From Rhynchopus euleeides (lineage: Eukaryota > Euglenozoa > Diplonemea > Diplonemida > Diplonemidae): a stretch of DNA of 64,000 bases. This document shows, one piece after another, positions 1-9,923 of the stretch. How positions within the stretch are numbered: the stretch's first letter is position 1; the number at the start of each line of letters is the position of its first letter. The stretch covers positions 2,294,001 to 2,358,000 of the forward strand of contig OY723256.1 of assembly GCA_963210315.1 (NCBI GenBank), given 5' to 3'. The notes below the pieces were generated by a model. It was not told the DNA's origin and ran no database searches. It worked only from the letters and a program-made list of their open reading frames with translations. The position numbers and the translations under genes are program-made.

Positions 1-516
1 GTGCTGAACCAGACGACGGGCATCATGCTTCCGGGTGCCAACCTGGAGACTGCCGACTCGCTGGAGTGGCAGATCACCCTCGGCAAGGACATCCTCTTCA
101 ACCTGCCCTTCGCCTTCGACCTCGGTGTCAGCGAGCTGCCGCTGAAGCTGAATGTGGACGGCAGTGTGCAGCTGCTGGTGGGGTGGAACTTCAACCTCTT
201 CTTCGGGATGAGCGTGAAGCGTGGCTTCTTCTTCAACGTGGCTGGGACAGACCTGGAGGTGTACGCAGGGCTGACGCTCCCGGGGCTGACAGCGAAGGGC
301 AGCCTCTTCATCCTCGAGGCAGATGTCACAAACATTGACACCGTGACGCAGCTGCTGGGGCGGGTGTCGGTGGATGTGGCAGACGTGGATGGGGACGGCT
401 TCCTCACCTTCCGTGAGATCAAGAGCGGGGGTGCGTCGCTGATCTCTGCCCAGGCGTCGTTTGAGGCGTCGCTTGGGATGGACCTCTCGCTCGGGCTGGC
501 GTCTCCGGGCCTGCCC
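1..516 (+). CDS. Giant RTX-like extracellular protein, segment 1 (5' end outside window)
   Basis: The frame is open from the first base, so the gene begins upstream; the GTG at base 1 is not claimed as a start. The 172 codons encode beta-rich sequence with an EF-hand-like loop (DVDGDGFLTFRE, about residues 129-140). A similar loop (DPNADGKIRFSE) occurs in segment 2, so calcium binding is likely. The gene sequence stops at a 19-bp direct repeat (498-516), after which a 741-bp element begins. The open frame runs on to a stop at 657, but codons 173-218 are element sequence. Dropping the element and one repeat copy joins this segment in frame to position 1277. I read 1-516, 1277-6855 and 9924-17512 as one interrupted gene. 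Function is inferred from domain type only: a large secreted or surface, matrix- or adhesin-like protein. Confidence 0.6.
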
Positions 517-1257
517 TTATTCAACTTTACGTGGCGAGCGGCAAAGGTGACGACCAGTGGGCCCAGCGCCACGCATGCCCAGACACTGAACCCAAACAGT
601 GGCTACACACGATTCCCACACACGGTTGTCTGCGGTGAGGAAAAGAGACACCCTTAGGTCTCTGCAAAAACCTGCCGCTGGTTAGCAACCTGGGGCGCCA
701 CCCCCTAAAGTGTGAGGAGACCCGGTGGCTCAAGAAGGGTTTCCGGATCCCACGCGGAGTGAGGGTAACTAGCTAGTCTTTACCCATGGGAAGACATTGT
801 GTGTAATGCACTCCTACGTTTTTCCAACCTTTTCGGACTTTCATCCCGTCCCCCCACGTAGTGCGAGTCCTATACGCGTCCCGAACGTACTAGGGCCACT
901 CCCACCTGTACGTTACACTGTGTGAAACAGAGACGCAACTGCGGTGGTCTGACCTCCGTCTATGACAGAAGGGAGGCGGGCTACTCCGGCCCGGAAGCCC
1001 GCGCAGGGGGTCGCCGTGGAGGACACAGGACGAGGGGCGCCCGGCCCCCATTGGAGGTCTTGGGATCTCGGTTCTTTGGGCTCAGGGTTCCCCCTTCATA
1101 GACCAGGTCACCACCCCGGCTATTCCGGCTCCATGCACAAGGCATTTCAGCACCGAGGTAACCACCCCACCGCTGACTCTGTTCACCCCCCGCGCAGTGC
1201 AATGCGAGGGGATTAGCAGGGGCGCCACGTGCAGGCGTCAGGCGGCTTTAACCCCCA
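517..1257 (+). mobile_element. 741-bp insertion element, copy 1
   Basis: The element lies between two copies of the 19-bp repeat GGCGTCTCCGGGCCTGCCC (498-516 and 1258-1276), a target-site duplication. It starts TTATTCAACTTTACGTGG and ends TTTAACCCCCA. ACGTGGCG near the left end has its complement near the right end, so the ends are weakly inverted. An almost identical copy lies inverted at 25192-25932; one substitution (near 1131) is apparent in the stretches I compared. I see no convincing ORF, poly-A tail, tRNA-like A/B boxes or hammerhead core. The long duplication resembles target-primed insertion, but the family is unknown. Both target sites end in TGCCC just before the element's TTATTC end. 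Confidence 0.8.
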
Positions 1258-1276
1258 GGCGTCTCCGGGCCTGCCC

Positions 1277-4200
1277 AGGTTTGAGACGCAGATCTTCACC
1301 TACTACACAGCAGCATGGGAGAAGCGTGCGTCGGCAGGGGCGGCGGCAGGTGGTCTGCCGGCGCTTCCCACGGCGAACGGCACGGTGCCCGGGAATGGGT
1401 TCTCGAACCCGACGTTCATCCTGAACGACGTGTCGCTGAACCTGGGGGAGTTCGTGTCGGACATCCTGAAGCCGATCTTCCAGAAGCTGGCAGGCTTTGT
1501 GGGGCCCATCAAGCCCATCCTCGATGCGCTGTCCAAGCCGCTTCCCGTCATCTCAGACCTTGCGAAGCGCGACGTGTCGCTTCTGGAGCTGCCGGAGGTG
1601 CTGCTGAATGGGCTTCTGGGCGCCGGCGGGCCTGTGCGCGGGCGGGTGAAGAACGTTCTGGCCTACGTGAATGCTATTGAGCAGATCATCGACCTGGCAA
1701 AGTCGGTGATCCAGGTGATTACAGATATGGCAGGGTACACAGGCACGCTGAAGCTCTCCTTCGGCACATGGGAGGTCAAGTCCGGCGGCCCGCAGCGGTA
1801 CACTGGGGGAGCGCTGCCTGCTGGGTTCAGGTCTGTGGCCCGCTCTGCAGAGACGCTGGCTGACGACTCGAAGCCGAACTCGCAGTCTTCAAAGCTCGGG
1901 CCCTCGAGCATGAAGAGTCTGTTTGGCAAGCTGACGGACCCGAACGCTATCTTCTTCCTGCCCTTCCTGTCTGCCAGCGGGGTGCTGGGGTTGATCACCG
2001 GGAAGGACGTGGACCTGTTTGTGGTGCAGACCCCGCAGATGGAGATCGACGTGACGATCGACTTCTGGTTCCCGGTTGCGGCTGGTCTTATTGTCGTGGA
2101 CTTCTACGGGTCGTTCCAGTTCCGTGCACGCATCTCGATGGGGTACGACACGAGCGGGATCAGGCGTGCCATCGAGCAGAACAACCCGTTGCTGGCACTG
2201 GACGGGTTCTTCCTGTCCGACACAGACTTGCCCACCGGCACCGGGGGCACAGACATCCCGGAGCTGTACTCGGCAGGTATCGTGCGTGTGGGGGCGACGC
2301 TGAACGTCGGTCTGGCGAAGCTGAGTGGGAGCGGGTTCTTCAGCTTCACCGGGTCCATCGACCTGTACGACCCCAACGCCGACGGGAAGATCCGCTTCAG
2401 CGAGATCAAGAGCATCATCGAGAAGGGGTCGTTCCTCGACATCTTCAACATCAAGATCAAGATGTGCGCCGGAGCCTCCTTCAGTGTCGACGTGTTCAAC
2501 CCCTTCGCCAACTGGAAGTGCAAGTGGTACGGCTGCTGGCCGCGTGGGGAGTGGCAGTCTGTCTACCGCTTCTCGGCGAGCAAGTGCTTCCTGGAGCTGG
2601 ACACGACGCCGCCTGCGCTGCCAGTGCTGGCAAACGTCGAAGGGAACACGCTGAAGCTGAACATGGGGTCGCGTGCTGGGAACCGTGTGACCGGGAACAC
2701 GGCAGACGGTGGGGAGTACTTCACCATCCGCTATGTCAACGGGCAGGAGGGCACGGAGGAGGTCGAGGTGCTGTTCGGGGTGCCGCCTTCGGGGGGCCAG
2801 AAAGACAGCAGGCAGGTGCAGGAGTTTACTGGATTCACAGGCGGCTACTGGGCGGATGGCAACCGGTTCGGCGACACGATTCTGCTCGTGAGCCCAGTCT
2901 CCAGCGGCACCTTCACGGGCGGCACCGACCAGGGCAAGGACAGGCTGATTGTGGACCTTACCGGCCGCGGGACGCAGCTGCCGTCGGGCACGCTCTCGGC
3001 TGGGCTGATCCGTGGGTTCGGTCTGGGCGCCAGTGGCATCGCATACTCAAACTTCGAGGAAGTGCACCTGCGGCTCAACGGGCTGGCTGACGATGTGACG
3101 ATTGACGGGTCGACGGCTGGGACGACCTTCTACCTGTATCTCAATGGCGGCAACGACCTGGTCACGGTGCTGGCGTCAGGGTCGCTGGCAGGGGCAGTGC
3201 GCATCTTCGGCGGGGACGGTCAGGACTCCCTCGACGTGCGCTCGACTGCGGCAGCCACGGGCACGCTGACGTCGACGTCCGTGACAGGTCTCAACATGGG
3301 GCCGTCAGGGAGCCTGACGTTCGAGACGATGGAAGTCATCCGCGTGCTGATGACAGGGGCAGCAGACACGTTCCGCGTCGTCAGCACCCCCCCTGGGGCG
3401 TCTGTGGAGGTGCAGGCTGGCTCGGGTGGAGCGGACACCATCATTGTTGGAAGCGGGTCGGTGAACAACATCGTGTCGCCTGTCAAGGTGGTGGGTGGCG
3501 GTGCATCGAAGCTGGTGATCGACGACGTGCTGGACACAGCTAATGGGGAGACGGGGGAGCTGACGGCAACACGCGTGACTGGCCTGGGGCTGTCCGCAGA
3601 CGGCGTGCTGTACACAGGCTTTGCGACGCTCGACATCAACCTGGCTACCCGCGACGGGGTTGTCTTCACAGTGACGTCAACGCACCCAGGCCTGACACGT
3701 GTGTACGCAGGCGACCAGGCGGACACGCTGGTCGTGTCGGGGGTGAGTGGGGTGACGGAGGTGCGTGGCGGCGGTGGGGCTGACCGCCTGGAGATCCCAC
3801 TGACACGCGACGGCGACACAATTGTGAACAGGATTTCGGCTTTCCTGTACCTTGACGGTGAGGGTGGTGACGACGCGTACCAGATTGGATTCTCGGGCAC
3901 AGGGGCCTCCCGCATCCAGCTGCACGATGACGGGTACGTGCAGTCCAACGGAGGCGAAACAAACACACTCGTCCTCGACGGGACACCTGCGGCAGACACA
4001 ATGCTGTTCCGCCCCACCTTTATCGCCCTTGTGCACACGGGGGAGGCGGAGCGTGTGGATGTGGACCGCACCATCAACGGCGGGATCATCGTCAACGGGC
4101 ACGACGGGGACGACACATTCGCCACGGATGGGACGTCCAGCGTCGTGACGCAGAACGGCGGTGCCGGGGATGACCGTTTCCTGATTGGGCAGCTGTACAA

Positions 4201-6856
4201 CTCGGAGCGTGTCGCGGACAAGCTGACAGCGACCAGCGACGAGTTCAACACTACCTTGACCACCGAGGGCTATCTCAGCGACGGCAACGGGGACCACATG
4301 AACTGCAACGGCGAGAGCGGGGCAGACTCCTTCACAGTGATGCGGAACATCGGAATGCTCTCCCTGCGTGGTGGTGTTGGCAACGACCGCTTTACTGTGC
4401 GTGCGTTTGCTCTGGCGAGTGCGCTGGACCAGTCCCAGCCGGACCCGAACCTGGGGCAGACCGAGGTGGGCACAGACGAAGGCAACGACGTGGTGTACTA
4501 CACAGTGAATGCACCGGTGACGATTGACGGCGGTCCCGGGTTCGACACCCTGGTGGCGATCGGGACGGACCTGCCGGACACGTTTGTGATTACGCGGGAC
4601 GGGATCTACGGGGCAGGGCTGTACGTCACGTTCACTGGCGTGGAGAGTGTGGAGCTGACGACAGGGGCTGGTGACGACACCATCTACATCATGAGCACTG
4701 CTGATAACGTGAAGACGAACGTCTTTGCAGGGTTGGGAAGTGACGCCGTGTATGTCACGCCACGCTACAGTGTTCCTGTGCAGAGTAGCGACCTGCGCGG
4801 ACACAACGGTCTGATCGAGCACGTTGTGTCCAGCACTGCAGACGCAGCCTACGACGGGCTGGAGGCTCACGGTGTGACGGCGTACGTCACTGATTTGGAC
4901 ACTGCGTCCCTCGTGATCAGCAGTGGGGTGCGGATGCAGCTGATCGAGTCTGGCAGCAGCTCTGAACAGAAGGGCACATACACGGTGCGCATGGTGCGCA
5001 GGCTGCTTGTGCCCTTCGCGTCTTCCGTCAAGATCAATGTGATTGTGCCCGGCGCTCCTTCGGAAATCCCCGGTGCGGCATCGGTCACTGTGTCGCCAAA
5101 GGTGCTGACGTTCAACTTCTTCAACTGGAACGTAGTTCGGACAGTGACGGTGACGGTCGAGAACGACCGTGCCCCGGAGGGCAACGTAGTGTTGTTCCTG
5201 GCGCACGACGTGGTGCAGCTGAATAACATCGACGGATATGACAAGCTGAAAACGCCGCCTTTGCCCGTGCGGGTGGTCGACAGCGACAACACAGAGCTTT
5301 ACGTCGTGGAGCCACCAACACCCTACGGCCGCCTCCGCGTGTCTGAGTCTGGGCTGGGCGCGATTGGCCGTACGGTGACCTACGATGTGCTGTTGCGTCC
5401 GTGCGTCGCTGCGGCACGTCCGCAGGATGTGACTGTGAATGTGCGGTACGACACGGCGCAGGTGACAGTGTCGCCGTCGGTGCTCACCTTTTCAACCGGG
5501 TCGCAGTGCAAGCGCACAGTCACCGTGACAGCTACGGATGATACCCTGGTGGAGGGGTTCCACTTTGTGGCCATGCACCACGACGTCACCATCGCACCAG
5601 GCAACAAGGCGTACGGGCGCAGTGCCGAGCCGCTGTCGGCTTCGACGGTGAACGTGGAGATTCTCGACGACGACGCCCCTGGTGTCGCTGTGCTGGAGAC
5701 CCTCGGGTCCACAGAAGTGGTCGAAGGCGATGCAGTGGGCGACACGTACCTGGTGTACCTCACGCAGCAGCCGCAGGGTGCCGTCACGGTGGACGTGAAT
5801 GTGAGCGAGTCAGCCATCTGGGGGTCTTCGGTGCGCCGGAGGGAAGTGACGGTGTCCCCTGCACAGCTGACCTTTACGAGCACTAGCTACGCAACGCCTG
5901 CGACAGTGACAGTGGTCGCAATCAAGGACAACGTGTTCGATGCTGGCGAGACGACGCAGCAGTTTGCATCGCAGCCGGCCCTTGCCTACCAGATCCAGGG
6001 CCCCTTGACAGTGGGCGGGGGTGTCGCCCCTGCACAGGAGGCCATCCTCAAGCCTGTCATGTACCCTGGGGAGACGGACATCGAAGCCTTCCCGGGGCAG
6101 ACAAACCCGTGGCTGACGGTGCGCGAGGCGCAGCAGGTCGACACCCTTGTGATTGAGAACACAGGTGGGTTCCTGCCCACCACAGTGGTCCTGTCTGAAG
6201 GTCGTGTGACTGGCATGGGCATGGGCGACACGCGCGTGCTTGGGGGCGAGACGGTGCTCGGTGGGATCACTTACTACGACTTCGAGGAGGTGGTGGTGAA
6301 CCTGGGTCCTGCTGTGGACACAGTGCTTGTGAACCAGACGCACGCGGGGGCCACATATGTCAACGGTGGGAGGGGAACGGACACCTTCACGGTGCGTGGG
6401 GCAGACGGCCCTGTGATCCTGGACGGTGCGCGCGACACGGACTCCTTCATCTTTGGCGATGCCAGCGGGCTGCTTGGGACCATCAAGGATGTCGTCGCAG
6501 TGGCAGGCGGGTCGGAGCACGACACAGTGCTTGTCAGCAACGAAGGCGGACACGTGCTGGGGGACGCAGGGTTCCTGTCGCGCACAGAACTGTCCGGGTT
6601 GGGGATGTACCCCGCGCGTGGCGGGTCGTCGACCACAGTCCAGACGGTGGCGGTGCGCGGGACAAGCGGGGTCTTCAGCTTGACGGTGCCTGTGGACGGT
6701 GTTCTGCATTCGGAGAGCTTTGCCGTCGGGACCACAGGTGCGGTCATCGAGGCACGTTTCCAGGCCAAGCTGTTCCCTAACGCCAACGTGTGCGGCACGC
6801 AGGGCATCGGGAGGTGCGTGCAGAGCTTCCGTGTCGACCTGCTGGGCGGCTCACAG
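1277..6856 (+). CDS. Giant RTX-like extracellular protein, segment 2
   Basis: An uninterrupted frame of about 1,860 codons continues the gene after the 741-bp element. The first part is hydrophobic and beta-rich and contains an EF-hand-like loop (DPNADGKIRFSE, around 2369-2404) and a Cys-containing stretch around 2520-2590. It then becomes a long run of degenerate glycine/aspartate repeats of the GGxGxDxL and GGAGDDRF type. Two or three Calx-beta-like modules follow (about 5030-5960), each ending in a strand such as VTVSPSVLTF and then TVTVTATDD. Further GG/D repeats reach the end. The frame closes only because a TAG lies at 6857-6859, inside a 3.06-kb insertion; skipping the insertion continues in frame at 9924. 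No conserved catalytic motif was seen. Calcium-stabilised adhesion or matrix structure is the likeliest role. Confidence 0.65.
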
Positions 6857-7289
6857 TAGACTGGCGTACCGCCCCAAGAGGGGGTGTGACAAAAAATATA
6901 TTTTTTTCCCTTTGTGTTTTCTAGGTCCGCAAGGTCCCAAAAATCACTTTTTGGGCACATTTTTCAGAGGTCGCCAGAGGTCGCCACCCGGGAAATGCCA
7001 TTTTTGGGGTTAAAAAACGGTTTTTCACCTTGCCCTCGTGAACTAGGTGGGGAAGGCGACGGTCAGACGCAAAATAAATGGAGGACCCCAAAGGAGGGTC
7101 CGCATCAGGCGGAAATCAGCAGAACCTCGCTCCAGACCACATTGTGGGCCAGGACAGGGTCGGGAAGAGCATAAAACACCAGAAAACCGGTCCAGGAGGT
7201 CTCTCTGGGGCTCAAATCCCCTGAAAAGGGGTCTGAACAGGTGGCGACCGAAGGGCGACCAATAGTGCCCACGGAGTTCCTCATCCCAA

Positions 7290-9128
7290 ACTTGGGACCC
7301 ACCGAAAAATGGACCAGATGGTGGTCCCAAATTAGGGACCGACCAACAAAGCGACCAGATGGCGGTCCCAAATTTGGGACCGACCGATAAAGCGACCAGA
7401 TGGTGGTCCCAAATTTGGGACCGACCGAAAAATTGACCAGATGGCGGTCCCAAATTTGGGACCGACCCATAAAGCGACCAGATGGCGGTCCCAAATTTGG
7501 GACCGACCAACAAAGCGACCAGATGGCGGTCCCAAATTTGGGACCGACCGAGAAAGCGACCAGATGGTGGTCCCAAATTTGGGACCGACCGAAAAATTGG
7601 CCAGATGGCGGTCCCAAATTTGGGACCGACCCGTAAAGCGACCAGATGGTGGTCCCAATTTTGGGACCGACCCATAAAGCGACCAGATGGCGGTCCCAAA
7701 TTTGGGACCGACCAATAAAGCGACCAGATGGTGGTCCCAAATTTGGGACCGACCAACAAAGCGACCAGATGGTGGTCCCAAATTTGGGACCGACCAACAA
7801 AGCGACCAGGTAGCGGTCCCAAATTTGGGACCGACCGAGAAAGCGACCAGATGGTGGTCCCAAATTTGGGACCGACCGAAAAATTGGCCAGATGGCGGTC
7901 CCAAGTTTGGGACCGACCCGTAAAGCGACCAGATGGTGGTCCCAATTTTGGGACCGACCCATAAAGCGACCAGATGGCGGTCCCAAATTTGGGACCGACC
8001 AACAAAGCGACCAGATGGCGGTCCCAAATTTGGGACCGACCGAGAAAGCGACCAGATGGTGGTCCCAAATTTGGGACCGACCAACAAAGCGACCAGATGG
8101 TGGTCCCAAATTTGGGACCGACCGAAAAATTGACCAGATGGCGGTCCCAAATTTGGGACCGACCGAGAAAGCGACCAGATGGTGGTCCCAAATTTGGGAC
8201 CGACCGAAAAATTGACCAGATGGCGGTCCCAACTTTGGGACCGACCGATAAAGCGACCAGATGGTGGTCCCAAATTTGGGACCGACCGAAAAATTGGCCA
8301 GATGGCGGTCCCAAATTTGGGACCGACCAATAAAGCGACCAGATGGTGGTCCCAAATTTGGGACCGACCAACAAAGCGACCAGATGGCGGTCCCAAATTT
8401 GGGACCGACCCATAAAGCGACCAGATGGTGGTCCCAAATTTGGGACCGACCGAAAAATTGACCAGATGGCGGTCCCAAATTTGGGACCGACCGAGAAAGC
8501 GACCAGATGGTGGTCCCAAATTTGGGACCGCCATCTGGTCGCTTTCTCGGTCGGTCCCAATTTTGGGACCGCCATCTGGTCGCTTTATGGGTCGGTCCCA
8601 AATTTGGGACCGCCATCTGGTCGCTTTATTGGTCGGTCCCAAATTTGGGACCGCCATCTGGTCAATTTTTCGGTCGGTCCCAAATTTGGGACCACCATCT
8701 GGTCGCTTTCTCGGTCGGTCCCAAATTTGGGACCACCATCTGGTCGCTTTCTCGGTCGGTCCCAAATTTGGGACCGCCATCTGGCCAATTTTTCGGTCGG
8801 TCCCAAATTTGGGACCACCATCTGGTCGCTTTCTCGGTCGGTCCCAATTTTGGGACCGCCATCTGGTCGCTTTTTTGGTCGGTCCCAATTGTGGGACCAC
8901 CATCTGGTCGCTTTCTCGGTCGGTCCCAAATTTGGGACCGCCATCTGGTCGCTTTATGGGTCGGTCCCAAATTTGGGACCGCCCTCTGGTCAATTTTTCG
9001 GTCGGTCCCAAATTTGGGACCACCATCTGGTCGCTTTATCGGTCGGTCCCAAATTTGAGACCACCATCTGGTCGCTTTATGGGTCGGTCCCAAATTTGGG
9101 ACCGCCATCTGGTCGCTTTATTGGTCGG
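7290..9128. repeat. 41-bp tandem array with one internal inversion
   Basis: About 45 units of 41 bp. Each contains the perfect 18-bp palindrome GGTCCCAAATTTGGGACC, then CGACC, a variable 9-10-base stretch, and GACCAGATGG. About 30 units run in one orientation up to about 8528 and the remaining 14-15 run inverted, with the switch inside a palindrome. The variable stretch comes in about seven recurring types (for example CGAGAAAGC, CAACAAAGC, CCATAAAGC, CGAAAAATTG). Blocks of them recur every 287 bp (7 units), a higher-order repeat. Because 41 is not a multiple of 3 and the unit has no stop, long open frames cross the array on both strands; I regard these as artefacts. Confidence 0.9.
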
Positions 9129-9433
9129 TGAACATCCTTCAGGATTTTGAAGGCACGTCTCACACCGGTTGGTGCTGTGTCGCATTCCAGGGGATAGTCC
9201 TTCACTTGGGTACGATTCGGCGCGACTGAGTCATCAAGCTTCATCCACCTGCCTCTCATGGTGGCGTTGGGTTTTCGCACGCTGCGCCGCATTTTCACCC
9301 GGCCGAACTCAAAAACCCAAAGTCTACTGAAGATAGTCTGGCCTCTCCACAACATGTGATGGGAAAATGTTGAGGTCGGGCCATGCCAGCCCTGGCACGA
9401 GATCACTGCTCGTACCTGGGACCACCCGTGTAA

Positions 9434-9703
9434 AAGTCCCCCCAGGGGGGACTTAAGCACAGGTGGACCTAAACACGGGAGTGGGCTGGTCTGGAGGGTC
9501 ATCAGGTGGCCGCTAGGCCACCTGGTGCCCTCCAGGTGCTGTCAGAGTCGAAAAGTGGGGTGCCAAAAGTCCATCCGGACCGGAATCACCCCCATACGAC
9601 GGAAGCGGAAGAGGTCTTCTTGGTCTCCACCGTGCCACCCCCGTGTTTAAGCCCCCCCCTGGCCGAAAGTCGCCTCCAGGGGGGGGACTTAAACACGGGG
9701 GGT
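9434..9703. repeat. Two G/C-run hairpins
   Basis: The first hairpin is at 9434-9454 (AAGTCCCCCC paired with GGGGGGACTT). The second, longer hairpin is at about 9637-9703, where an arm containing GTGTTTAAGCCCCCCCC pairs with one containing GGGGGGGGACTTAAACAC. Both contain the CTTAA/C-run theme, so they look related. They lie in the gene-free right part of the 3.06-kb insert. Confidence 0.7.
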
Positions 9704-9923
9704 CCCAGGTACCCCCGAAAATTCACATTGTGTCTACAGTGTGGGGCCCGAAAATCGAGTTTTCGGTGTTGCTTTTCCACATTTGGGGTTCCCAACTTCA
9801 GGACTGTCGCGCAATTACCTCAAAAGTGGCCGAGAAACCCAGGAATTTCTTTTTTTGAAGCCAATATTTTTTGTCACAGTAGCTTAGCTGAAAAGTTGGG
9901 CGAGTCGTCCACCCTACTCACAG

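Larger units (their letters stand above)
6856..9917. mobile_element. 3.06-kb TIR element inserted in the giant gene
   Basis: TCACA at 6851-6855 is repeated at 9918-9922, consistent with a 5-bp target duplication. The insert begins GTAGACTGG and ends CCACCCTAC, an imperfect inverted terminus. Just inside, TGTGACAAAAAATAT (about 6884-6898) is repeated exactly in inverse near 9867-9881. Removing the insert plus one TCACA joins segments 2 and 3 of the host gene in frame. The body holds the 41-bp tandem array (7290-9128) and GC-rich hairpins (9434-9703). There is no transposase-like ORF, so it would be non-autonomous. A conventional GT-AG intron from 6856 to 9923 would shift the frame by one base. 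Confidence 0.6.

Noticed and set aside
517..657. C-terminal extension of the first ORF to 657
   Set aside because: Those codons are 741-bp-element sequence, found again inverted at 25792-25932.
517..1257. The 741-bp element as a group I or group II self-splicing intron
   Set aside because: Long flanking duplications, opposite orientations in the two genes, and no recognisable catalytic core or domain V.
7290..9128. CRISPR array
   Set aside because: The variable part is only 9-10 bases and the same few types recur; there are no unique spacers or cas genes, and the context is eukaryotic.
7043..9131. Open frames of 240-564 codons on both strands with regular VGPKFGT-type repeats
   Set aside because: They follow from a stop-free 41-bp repeat read in three frames; both strands and most frames are open, with no start context or domain.
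6856..9923. The 3-kb gap as an ordinary GT-AG intron
   Set aside because: GT at 6856 and AG at 9922-9923 exist, but joining them shifts the frame by one base; the in-frame junction has no GT.
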